From Sphingobacterium sp. UBA1575 (GTDB taxonomy: Bacteria; Bacteroidota; Bacteroidia; Sphingobacteriales; Sphingobacteriaceae), in contig DCOH01000041.1 in assembly GCA_002322865.1 (NCBI GenBank), positions 1-16,327 on the forward strand: DNA of 16,327 bases, given 5' to 3'. The notes below the pieces were generated by a model. The model ran no database searches and had not been told where the DNA came from. It was given only the letters and a program-made list of their open reading frames with translations. Positions 1 to 6,682 of the stretch are shown one piece after another. A program made the translations under genes and the position numbers. How positions within the stretch are numbered: position 1 is the first letter of the stretch; each line of letters begins with the position of its first letter.

Positions 1-46
1 CATCCAAAAAAAAGCGAATCATATTTGATTCGCTTTTTTTTGGATG
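1..46. terminator. Perfect 21-bp inverted repeat, bidirectional intrinsic terminator
   Basis: Bases 1-21 are the exact reverse complement of 26-46, leaving a 4-nt loop (TATT). The stem has a GCGAATCA core flanked by an A8 run on one side and a T8 run on the other, so either strand gives a GC-containing hairpin followed by a U tract. It begins 11 nt beyond the stop codon of the minus-strand bestrophin gene, so terminating that gene is the likely role. The symmetry would also stop a plus-strand gene coming from the left, which cannot be seen. Confidence 0.85.
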
Positions 47-56
47 ATTGATTTTG

Positions 57-941
57 CTATGCCAACAATATCTCATTACAATGCTTTTTAATATTTGAAG
101 CCATTTTTTCAATAGGCAGATCATCCGCATCTGCTCCAAATGGTTCTTCAATGGACTCCCCAATCATTTCCAAAGCAGCCAATACATAAAAAATAAATGG
201 AACAGCCGCAATCACAAAGTAGCCTAATGAAAACACATAACCAATAGGCAGGGTTGCCGTATATAAAATGATAAAAGTTTTTATAAATGAACTATAACCC
301 AATGGGATAGGCGTATTCTTAATTCTTTCACAAGCTCCAGTAACTTCAGTTAATGCAGTAAGTTCCTTGTTTAACGTAATCAATTGTTCCCCAGAAATTT
401 TTCCCTCTTTATATAATAAATTTGTTTTCTTGTAAATCAATGCTGCAACCTGGTTAGGTCCATGTTTTTTATCATCTAAGGTATTCAACTCTGGATTTAT
501 CTTTTCATCCAGCATAAACTTCGTATAATCCGATTTTAAATAGGATGAAAGCGTTTCAGCAAATAAAGCGATGGACTTTCTATAAAAACTTCTATTCACT
601 TTATCATCAGGAGATAAAAATGCATTCATCTTTATGGCCAAAATCCTACTGGTATTAGTTAAAGATCCCCATTGCTTCCTAGCTTCCCACCATCTATCAT
701 AGGCTGTATTGGTTCTAAACACCAAGAGTAGCGACAGGACAAAACCCAATAAACTATGAACTATACTGACGTTTTTCAACATGTTTCGATCTTCTGCATC
801 CACATAAGATAACTCCCAGTAAGCCAGTGCGGCCGAGATAACCGCAGAAGCGATTAAATAGGGAAGGAGTCGTTTGAAGATTCGAAAAGTATGCAGGTAA
901 ATAGTGGTACTTAACCAGTCTTTGGGATTGTATATGATCAT
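57..941 (-). CDS. Bestrophin-family (YneE-like) membrane channel
   Basis: A 294-residue predicted inner-membrane protein of the bacterial bestrophin family, which forms pentameric ion channels (the Klebsiella homologue was crystallised as KpBest). Hydrophobic segments lie near residues 25-42, 58-75 and 215-258. The family signature after the second helix is present as R76-T-N-T-A-Y-D-R-W-W-E-A-R near 76-88, and the C-terminal part has an EEPFG-A-DADDLP stretch near 265-277, matching the conserved E(D/E)PFG block. The length is typical. The ATG at 941 is the only good start before the divergent GH25 gene, and a strong terminator follows the stop. Ion selectivity cannot be read from the sequence. 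The family is confident; the physiological role is unknown. Confidence 0.88.
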   Translation of the reverse strand: MIIYNPKDWLSTTIYLHTFRIFKRLLPYLIASAVISAALAYWELSYVDAEDRNMLKNVSIVHSLLGFVLSLLLVFRTNTAYDRWWEARKQWGSLTNTSRILAIKMNAFLSPDDKVNRSFYRKSIALFAETLSSYLKSDYTKFMLDEKINPELNTLDDKKHGPNQVAALIYKKTNLLYKEGKISGEQLITLNKELTALTEVTGACERIKNTPIPLGYSSFIKTFIILYTATLPIGYVFSLGYFVIAAVPFIFYVLAALEMIGESIEEPFGADADDLPIEKMASNIKKHCNEILLA

Positions 942-989
942 TTATATTTTTCTTTGAGGTTATTCAGAAATAGCCTAATTTCACGCAAT

Positions 990-1841
990 ATGACAAAAAC
1001 CCGCAAAACAGTCAAGAAAAAAATAACCCCTGATAAACAAGATCAGCGTAAATTACTGATTTGGAGTATTGTTCTGCCAGCTGTTATTGTCTTATTGATT
1101 TTTGGTATACAACACCGCGCTGGAATTGCCTATTTATGGGTCAAATGGTTTGAAAAGGAAAAAATAGCACAAGAGGATAATGGGAAATTTGATGTCAGGA
1201 ATATAGAATTAATGCGGAGGCATGATGATAAAATATATGGTATTGATGTATCGCAATATCAAGGAACTATTTACTGGGATCAAGTTCTGACAATCAACGA
1301 TGAGTTTCCAATAGATTTTATCTTTGTCCGCGCGACAATGGGCGAAAAGGCAAAGGACAGCAAGTTTAAATCGAATTGGAAGTCTATCAAGGATAAGAAC
1401 AAACTCCGTGGTGCATACCATTATTTTAGACCGAATGAAAACTCCATTAAACAGGCAAATAATTTTATCCGAACTGTAAAATTGGAGCCTGGAGATCTTC
1501 CACCCGTATTAGATATTGAAGAAATGCCCAGAAACCAATCCATGGATAGTTTAAAAGTAGGTCTGAAACGTTGGTTGATCGAAGTGGAAAAACATTTCCA
1601 GGTAAAGCCTGTTCTTTATTCAGGTGATAAATATTTTGCGGATTTTTTGGAGAAAGAATTTGCAGACTATACCCTTTGGATCGCCAATTATAATTTTTGG
1701 GTCGAAAAGCCTAAAAAACATTGGAATATTTGGCAATTCTCAGAAAAAGGAACAGTGACGGGAATAAAAGGACCCGTTGATCTCAATATGTTCAATGGTG
1801 ATATTGAAGAATTGGAAGAGTTATGTCTTCCCTTAAATTAA
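990..1841 (+). CDS. Membrane-anchored GH25 muramidase (lysozyme-like)
   Basis: A 283-residue glycoside hydrolase family 25 protein, a family that cleaves the MurNAc-GlcNAc bond of peptidoglycan. The basic N-terminus (1-21) is followed by one hydrophobic helix (about 22-40) with no cleavage site, so it is probably anchored in the inner membrane with the enzyme in the periplasm. The catalytic domain runs from about residue 80 to 275. YGIDVSQYQG carries conserved Asp86, FVRAT sits near 112-116, GAYHYFRP near 141-148, and LDIEE near 174-178 supplies the D175-x-E177 catalytic pair; VDLNMFNGD closes the domain. The in-frame ATG at 990 is preferred. An in-frame TTG at 954 would add 12 residues but lies only 13 nt from the start of the divergent gene. 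A thioredoxin gene follows after 28 nt on the same strand and may be co-transcribed. Confidence 0.87.
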   Translation: MTKTRKTVKKKITPDKQDQRKLLIWSIVLPAVIVLLIFGIQHRAGIAYLWVKWFEKEKIAQEDNGKFDVRNIELMRRHDDKIYGIDVSQYQGTIYWDQVLTINDEFPIDFIFVRATMGEKAKDSKFKSNWKSIKDKNKLRGAYHYFRPNENSIKQANNFIRTVKLEPGDLPPVLDIEEMPRNQSMDSLKVGLKRWLIEVEKHFQVKPVLYSGDKYFADFLEKEFADYTLWIANYNFWVEKPKKHWNIWQFSEKGTVTGIKGPVDLNMFNGDIEELEELCLPLN

Positions 1842-1869
1842 ATATAGTTTTCTCATTAAATAAATAATA

Positions 1870-2172
1870 ATGGCATCGTTCAACGAAATAATACAACGCA
1901 ACGCATTGGTTTTAGTTGATTTCTCAGCAGCATGGTGTGGCCCTTGTCAGATGTTGGCACCCATCCTCCAAGAAGTTAAAGCAGAACTGGGAGATAAATT
2001 AAGTATAATCAAAATTGATGTAGACAAAAACCAAGCTGTAGCTGCAAAATTCCAGGTACAAGGCGTGCCTACTTTAATCCTCTATAAAAATGGAACGCAA
2101 GTCTGGCGGCAAAGTGGTCTACAACAAAAAAGTGAACTCATTAAGTTAATCAATTCTTTCAGTACAAATTAA
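1870..2172 (+). CDS. trxA: Thioredoxin
   Basis: A 100-residue single-domain thioredoxin, a dithiol-disulfide oxidoreductase. The active site W22-C-G-P-C26 is the classical thioredoxin motif, preceded by VDFSAAW, and the cis-proline is P67 in GVPTL. KIDVDKNQAVAAKF and the C-terminal LYKNGTQVWRQSG match the usual thioredoxin strands and helices. No signal peptide or lipobox is visible, so it should be cytoplasmic. It lies 28 nt after the muramidase gene; the two may share a transcript, but no functional link is evident. It may be one of several thioredoxins in the genome, so trxA is a family-level symbol. Confidence 0.88.
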   Translation: MASFNEIIQRNALVLVDFSAAWCGPCQMLAPILQEVKAELGDKLSIIKIDVDKNQAVAAKFQVQGVPTLILYKNGTQVWRQSGLQQKSELIKLINSFSTN

Positions 2173-2260
2173 TCATCTTATAGCCTGTAAATAATTTTAG
2201 AAAAGACGGATAAGAAAGTATAGTTATAATAGGACTAGACACATTTTGTCTTCTTAGTAC

Positions 2261-2324
2261 AAGTAAGGTGTAAGTAAGGTGTAAGTGAGTTGTAAGTGCT
2301 AAAACACACTTATACACTACTTAC
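2261..2324. repeat. 11-bp tandem repeats facing inverted copies
   Basis: Two exact tandem copies of AAGTAAGGTGT (2261-2271 and 2272-2282) are followed by a variant AAGTGAGTTGT (2283-2293) and a partial AAGTG. After a short AT spacer, 2306-2324 reads ACACTTATACACTACTTAC, whose reverse complement carries two more diverged units of the same motif. The whole is an imperfect inverted array between the 3' ends of the thioredoxin and CNNM-type genes. The 11-bp period is close to one helical turn, as in arrays of protein-binding sites, but it could equally be a folded RNA 3' end. No function is assigned. Confidence 0.7.
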
Positions 2325-2365
2325 ATCGCACATAAAATCCAGATTCACAATGAACCAAATAAGTA

Positions 2366-2402
2366 AAGGCTAAGAAAATAAATGTATTATTTCCTTAGCC
2401 TT
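2366..2402 (-). terminator. Hairpin downstream of the CNNM/CBS gene
   Basis: AAGGCTAAG at 2366-2374 pairs exactly with CTTAGCCTT at 2394-2402. After one mismatch, six further A-T pairs extend the stem (2376-2381 with 2387-2392). It lies 48 nt beyond the stop of the minus-strand membrane-protein gene. On that strand the stem is followed by a moderately T-rich stretch rather than a clean U tract, so this is a probable but not certain intrinsic terminator. It could also serve the converging thioredoxin transcript. Confidence 0.55.
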
Positions 2403-2450
2403 GAAGAATAATTTCTATTGTGGAGTTCGAATTATATCGGAATGCAGTGC

Positions 2451-3770
2451 TTAGTCTATATTATAAGTTTCATCCGAGGGAGGATTCAGTGCCTTTAAAA
2501 TCAATTTATCGATCCGGTGACCATCCATATCCAGCACTTCAAATTCCAAGTTTTTATAAACTACTTTCTCGCCTTCTTCTGGGATATGATCCAATAGTAA
2601 AAACACGAGGCCAGCAACGGTAGTTAAATTACCAATTTCATCCTCATCATCTTCCGAAAGGTCAAGGTTGAATAATTCAATAAAATCATTTAATTGATAA
2701 GAACCATCAATGACAAATGAGCCATCTTCACGTTTTCTGATCGTTTTCTTTTCTTCATTTTCTGGGGAATCAAATCCACCCACTAAAGAAGCTACAATAT
2801 CCGTCATGGTGATAATTCCCTGAGGACTACCGTATTCATCCACAACTGCCGCCTGTAATACCTTAGAAGTCTTCAGTGTCTGTAAAACATTGTAGGCGTA
2901 GGTATTCTCGTTTACAAATGGGATAGGGTGCAAAATCTTTGTAAGATCGGGTTCTCTTCCACTCAAATATTCCTTGAACAATGTTTTTACATGTACCAAT
3001 CCGATCACATGGTCAAAATTACCGTTACAAACAGGATATTCGGTATGTTCATCCGCCAAAATAAAGGCTTTATTCTCTTCGAAAGTCCTTTGGATATCCA
3101 AATAGGTTATTTTACTGCGGTGGACCATCAGGTTGATGGCTTTTTTGTCGCCCAGGCTAAGAACTCGATCAACCATATCATGTTCGATACCTTCAATAAC
3201 CCCACTATCAACACCTTCATCAACCAAAGCTTTGATTTCTTCTTCCGTAACCGTATTGCTTCCAGATTTGATGTTGAATAATTTGACGATAAAATCAGTA
3301 GAAACACTTAATAACCAAACAAAAGGTTTTACTATGGTACTTAGAATAGACATAGGGACAGCAATAAAGGAAGCATATTTCTCCGGAATTGCCATTCCTA
3401 TCCGCTTAGGCACCAATTCTCCAATGACAAGGGATAAATAGGTGATGATCAGAACCACTAAAATTACCGATATTTGATTGGAATACGCGGATAAAGCTGG
3501 AATCTGATTCAACTGATCAGCAATGAAGGTTGAAATAGTACCACCTGAGAAAAAACCTGTTAATATCCCGATAAGGGTAATACCAATTTGTACGGTAGAA
3601 AGAAAGTTGTTGGGGTTCTCTTTAAGTTGAAGTGCTGCACGAGCACCGTTATTTTTTTCACTCTGGGCAGCGAGTCTGGCTCTTCGACTGGATACAATGG
3701 CAATCTCTGAAGCTGATAAAATTCCGTTTAATACAATTAAGACAAGTATAATAATTATTTCCGTGACCAT
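2451..3770 (-). CDS. CNNM/CBS/CorC-HlyC domain membrane protein (hemolysin family)
   Basis: A 439-residue integral membrane protein of the family usually annotated as hemolysin or CorC-like; characterised relatives are CNNM-type Mg2+ or divalent-cation transporters, not toxins. An N-terminal CNNM (DUF21) domain, about residues 1-190, has hydrophobic helices near 3-25, 57-77, 99-118 and 133-158, with the conserved GELVPKRIG at 117-125. A CBS pair follows (about 205-332; the second ends VVDEYGSPQGIITMTDIV), then a CorC-HlyC domain (about 345-428). Length and domain order are complete. The gene is divergent from the kinase gene across a 214-bp gap and is followed by a hairpin. Cation specificity is not evident from the sequence. 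Confidence 0.88.
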   Translation of the reverse strand: MVTEIIIILVLIVLNGILSASEIAIVSSRRARLAAQSEKNNGARAALQLKENPNNFLSTVQIGITLIGILTGFFSGGTISTFIADQLNQIPALSAYSNQISVILVVLIITYLSLVIGELVPKRIGMAIPEKYASFIAVPMSILSTIVKPFVWLLSVSTDFIVKLFNIKSGSNTVTEEEIKALVDEGVDSGVIEGIEHDMVDRVLSLGDKKAINLMVHRSKITYLDIQRTFEENKAFILADEHTEYPVCNGNFDHVIGLVHVKTLFKEYLSGREPDLTKILHPIPFVNENTYAYNVLQTLKTSKVLQAAVVDEYGSPQGIITMTDIVASLVGGFDSPENEEKKTIRKREDGSFVIDGSYQLNDFIELFNLDLSEDDEDEIGNLTTVAGLVFLLLDHIPEEGEKVVYKNLEFEVLDMDGHRIDKLILKALNPPSDETYNID

Positions 3771-3984
3771 ATATGGGTTTGAACGATATATAAGTCCAAA
3801 TTACGAAATTTCTATGGATTCTTTCCATTAAAATCGCATGGTATTAATTTAACCGTATATTTCCATGAGCTTAAAGGTATTTGCAGAATGAAAAGCAAAA
3901 TTTCATGCAACCGTTTGATTGAAAAAAATATTTTATTAATTGGGTGCTTATGATGATATTGCGTTTACTTACATAGAATTATGA
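3771..3984. other. Divergent intergenic region, no clear element
   Basis: This 214-bp AT-rich gap separates the starts of two divergent genes and must hold both promoters. No exact match to the Bacteroidota -7 motif TAnnTTTG with an upstream TTG was found on either strand; the nearest is TAATTTG on the minus strand, one base short in the spacer. Only very short stems (for example ATGGA/TCCAT) are present. An ATG at 3981 opens a reading frame that stops after four codons and is not a gene. Confidence 0.5.
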
Positions 3985-5115
3985 ATGAAAAGTGAAGTGA
4001 TGTCAACCAAAAAAACTGAAAAGAGCATTATATCGGCACAAAAATTTGAACTAAATGGGGAAGTTATTTCTGCTATTCCATTTGGTTCGGGCCATATCAA
4101 CGATACATTTAAAATAACCACCGACGCAGAGAACAATAACCTTTACCTATTACAGCGCATCAATCACCACATCTTCACAGATGTAGATGGTCTGATGAAC
4201 AATATTGAAGTAGTATGTAATCATCTTAAAGCAAAATTGGCACATCTTGGCGAAGAAGAAGTTTTGAAACGTACCATGACTTTGGTACAAACACCTGAAA
4301 GGAAAAATTATGTTAAGGATGAGGCAGGGGATTATTGGCGCGTATTTTTATTGATTCCAGAAACCAGAAGTTATGATATTTTGGAAACCACTTCACAGGC
4401 GTATTCGGGAGGTATGGCATTTGGGCAGTTCCAAAAACAGTTAAGTGATTTGGATCCTAAAAAATTAGTCGAAATACTTCCTAACTTTCATAATATTGAA
4501 TTCAGGCTTACAAATCTTCGCAATGCCATTGCCAAAGATCCTGTAGGTAGGGTCGAAAAAGTTCAAGATCTTCTGGATTATATTTTCGAGCGAGAAGATA
4601 AAATGCGTACCATACTCGAAATGGGGCGTGCTAATAGGTTGCCAGTTCGCATCACACACAATGATACAAAATTCAACAATGTCTTATTAGATAAGGACGA
4701 TAATGTTCAATGTGTTATTGATTTGGATACGGTAATGCCTGGCTATGTGGCCTACGATTTTGGAGATGCCATCCGGACTATAATCAATTCAGCAGCGGAA
4801 GATGAAGCCGATCTAAATAAAGTTGTTCTTAATATTCCATTATTTCAATCGTTCACTGCTGGTTACTTATCAGAAGCAAAGGATTTCCTGACAGATGATG
4901 AAGTTGACTCTTTAATATATGCGGTACATTTACTACCTTACATGCAAGCTGTCCGTTTCTTAACCGATTATATAGAAGGCGATACCTATTATAAGATTGC
5001 ATATGATGAGCACAATTTGGTTAGAACAAAAGCTCAATTAAAATTAGTTCAGGAATTGGAAGCAAATCATGATAAATTAACCGAGATATTAGCAGAGAAT
5101 CTTTTGAGTAAATAA
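3985..5115 (+). CDS. Phosphotransferase (APH-fold), N-acetylhexosamine 1-kinase-like
   Basis: A 376-residue soluble kinase of the aminoglycoside/choline phosphotransferase fold. Its nucleotide loop is PFGSGHINDTF near residues 32-42. The catalytic loop is H225-N-D227-T-K-F-N-N232, and the following metal-binding region has IDLDTVMPG (245-253) and D258-F-G. This combination resembles N-acetylhexosamine 1-kinase (NahK/LnpB) of Bifidobacterium, which phosphorylates GlcNAc or GalNAc at C1. That substrate is an inference from motif resemblance and from the CBM9-like gene 1 nt downstream; an antibiotic-resistance role is unlikely. The ATG at 3985 gives the full frame, though the internal ATG at 4000 is possible. 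The fold is well supported and the substrate only tentative. Confidence 0.75.
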   Translation: MKSEVMSTKKTEKSIISAQKFELNGEVISAIPFGSGHINDTFKITTDAENNNLYLLQRINHHIFTDVDGLMNNIEVVCNHLKAKLAHLGEEEVLKRTMTLVQTPERKNYVKDEAGDYWRVFLLIPETRSYDILETTSQAYSGGMAFGQFQKQLSDLDPKKLVEILPNFHNIEFRLTNLRNAIAKDPVGRVEKVQDLLDYIFEREDKMRTILEMGRANRLPVRITHNDTKFNNVLLDKDDNVQCVIDLDTVMPGYVAYDFGDAIRTIINSAAEDEADLNKVVLNIPLFQSFTAGYLSEAKDFLTDDEVDSLIYAVHLLPYMQAVRFLTDYIEGDTYYKIAYDEHNLVRTKAQLKLVQELEANHDKLTEILAENLLSK

Positions 5116-5116
5116 A

Positions 5117-5755
5117 ATGAAGAAAATAGAGGTAAGCGAAATTGATTTAACGCACATCCAACAGGGTTATCATAGTATTGCGCAAGCATTAGATGAAATC
5201 ATTTGGCACGGAATTTCAGAGGCGTCCTGGAAGGAAGATTATCCATATATCCCGAAAGTGAGGTTTCAGATCGCTTATTCTAAATCGCATATTATCCTTC
5301 ATTATGATGTGGAAGAGGAATTTGTAAAAGGACAATTTATTAGACCAAATGAGAATGTGTGGGAAGATAGTTGTGTGGAATTCTTCATTTCATTGGATGA
5401 AAGAAAAAATTATTTCAATTTTGAATTCAATGTGTTGGGAACTGGCTTGATCGGTTATGGCCCAGCAGTAAAGGCTAAACGAAATCGTTTGTCGGCAGAG
5501 GAGATTTTAACGGTGGATACCTTTAGTAATATTCGTACCTTGAATAAGGTAAAAACTTGGCAAGAGATTTTGGTAATTCCTATAGAGTTAATTGGACTTA
5601 AAAACGGAGAATTGAAAGGCAAAGTAGCATTTGCTAATTTCTATAAATGTGGAGATGAATTACCAAATCCACATTTTATTTCTTGGAATTTTATAGATAA
5701 TCCGACACCAAATTTTCATTTACCAGAATTTTTTGGAGAGGTAAAGTTTGTTTAA
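5117..5755 (+). CDS. CBM9-like carbohydrate-binding protein
   Basis: A 212-residue protein resembling the carbohydrate-binding module family 9-like group (DOMON-type beta-sandwich). The recognisable core is V49-R-F-Q-I-A-Y, then H62-Y-D-V-E, then W82-E-D-S-C-V-E-F-F near 82-90, and NYFNFEFNVLGTGL near 98-111; the W-x-D-S-x-V-E-x-F pattern is the best indicator. No signal peptide, lipobox or membrane helix is visible, so it is predicted to be cytoplasmic unless the true start lies elsewhere. Its ATG lies 1 nt after the kinase stop codon, so the two genes are almost certainly translated from one message. The ligand is unknown; a sugar handled by the kinase is a reasonable guess. Confidence 0.72.
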   Translation: MKKIEVSEIDLTHIQQGYHSIAQALDEIIWHGISEASWKEDYPYIPKVRFQIAYSKSHIILHYDVEEEFVKGQFIRPNENVWEDSCVEFFISLDERKNYFNFEFNVLGTGLIGYGPAVKAKRNRLSAEEILTVDTFSNIRTLNKVKTWQEILVIPIELIGLKNGELKGKVAFANFYKCGDELPNPHFISWNFIDNPTPNFHLPEFFGEVKFV

Positions 5756-5803
5756 AATAGAGGTAACGTTTTTTTAAATTGTTGAGGACATTTTAAAATA
5801 TAT

Positions 5804-6003
5804 GTCATTGCGAGGGTAACGTCATTGCGAGGAACGAAGCAATCTTTGGTCTTTGTCATCCTGAGCAGCGTCGAAGGATCTGGTTAAGTACCATTTATAG
5901 ATGCTTCGACTTCGCTCAGCATGACAAGCGTTAAGATTGCTTCGTCGGACCTCCTCGCAATGACGATATACTCCCTATGAAGCTTGAGTTCCTCGCAATG
6001 ACG
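5804..6003. repeat. Composite REP-like palindromic repeat, copy A
   Basis: This is a nested inverted-repeat element between two convergent genes. Outer arms start with GTCATTGCGAGG (5804-5815 and 5821-5844) and end with CCTCGCAATGAC (5935-5964 and 5991-6002). The inner core, 5855-5925 (71 nt), starts GTCATCCTGAGC and ends GCTCAGCATGAC, and its halves pair imperfectly around an 18-nt central loop. The same core recurs at 11834-11904 with identical 28-nt and 25-nt flanks and differences only in the loop. The left arm 5821-5844 (24 nt) is the exact reverse complement of 11914-11937. Such GTCATTGCGAGG repeats are common in Bacteroidota and other genomes. The element ends 14 nt past the stop of the FMN reductase gene and could also act as its transcript end. 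No transposase is encoded nearby. Confidence 0.85.
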
Positions 6004-6017
6004 GGGAAAATAATTCC

Positions 6018-6578
6018 TTACTTCACAAAAGTTTCCACCCATTTCACATAAGCCTCCAAGAATCCTTTAAAAAACTTCTCCGTTTCCTTGTTCGTCAGTT
6101 TCCCCTCCTTATCAAAACTTTCCGCTACATTCCCACAATACATTTCTGGCTGCGCCATGGTAGGAACATTCACAAATACTAAGGATTGCCTCAAGTGATG
6201 ATTAGCACCGAAACCACCAATACCACCTATAGAAGAACTTATAACTGCTCCAGGCTTTTTATCCCAAACAGATTTCCCATAAGGCCGCGATGCCACATCA
6301 ATAGCATTCTTCAATACTGCCGGAACCGATCTATTATATTCCGGTGTTACAAACAATACAGCGTCCAAAGCCTTAACCTCTTCACGAAATGTTGCATAAT
6401 TTTCTGGTGCAGTACCTTCATCATCAAAATCCTGATTATAAAAGGCTAATTGCCCAATTTCTATAATCTTAAAAGTATAACCTTCAGGTGTTATACTCAC
6501 TAAATAATTTGCTATTTTCTTATTATAGGAATCTTTTCTCAGGCTTCCAACAAAAATTCCAACAGTTTTATTTGCCAT
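6018..6578 (-). CDS. NADPH-dependent FMN reductase (flavodoxin-like fold)
   Basis: A 186-residue flavoprotein of the NADPH-dependent FMN reductase family (ChrR/azoreductase-like), predicted to be cytoplasmic and to reduce flavin, quinone or other electrophilic acceptors with NAD(P)H. The FMN phosphate-binding loop is G11-S-L-R-K-D-S-Y-N near 11-19. The flavin-ring region is TPEYNRSVPAVLKNAID near 78-94, and the third loop is SSSIGGIGGFGA near 114-125. Length and motif order are normal. The gene is divergent from the helicase gene across about 100 bp of AT-rich DNA and ends next to the composite repeat. Physiological substrate cannot be inferred. Confidence 0.87.
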   Translation of the reverse strand: MANKTVGIFVGSLRKDSYNKKIANYLVSITPEGYTFKIIEIGQLAFYNQDFDDEGTAPENYATFREEVKALDAVLFVTPEYNRSVPAVLKNAIDVASRPYGKSVWDKKPGAVISSSIGGIGGFGANHHLRQSLVFVNVPTMAQPEMYCGNVAESFDKEGKLTNKETEKFFKGFLEAYVKWVETFVK

Positions 6579-6682
6579 AATATTAAGCTGATTTATATAT
6601 TAAATTTATTTCAATTGTTTAAACTCTATAATACTTAACAAAATACTTCATTGATTGTTATCTATTTTATTAAATTAAAAGT

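Noticed and set aside
2420..3441. Plus-strand frames at 2420, 2928 and 3133
   Set aside because: They lie opposite the CNNM/CBS gene, whose domains account for the whole stretch, and have no recognisable protein features.
2451..3770. Haemolysin toxin
   Set aside because: The label is historical for this CNNM/CBS/CorC-HlyC architecture; the protein is an ion-transport-type membrane protein.
3985..5115. Aminoglycoside resistance phosphotransferase
   Set aside because: The fold is shared, but the HNDTKFNN catalytic loop, the length and the CBM9-like partner fit a sugar-kinase-like enzyme better.
5804..6003. Possible insertion sequence or CRISPR-like array
   Set aside because: There is no transposase frame or target-site duplication, and the units are inverted and nested rather than regularly spaced direct repeats with spacers.
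6579..6682. TAnnTTTG promoter between the FMN reductase and helicase genes
   Set aside because: Only partial matches such as TATTTTAT and TATTTTG were found on the two strands in very AT-rich DNA, where such hits are expected by chance.
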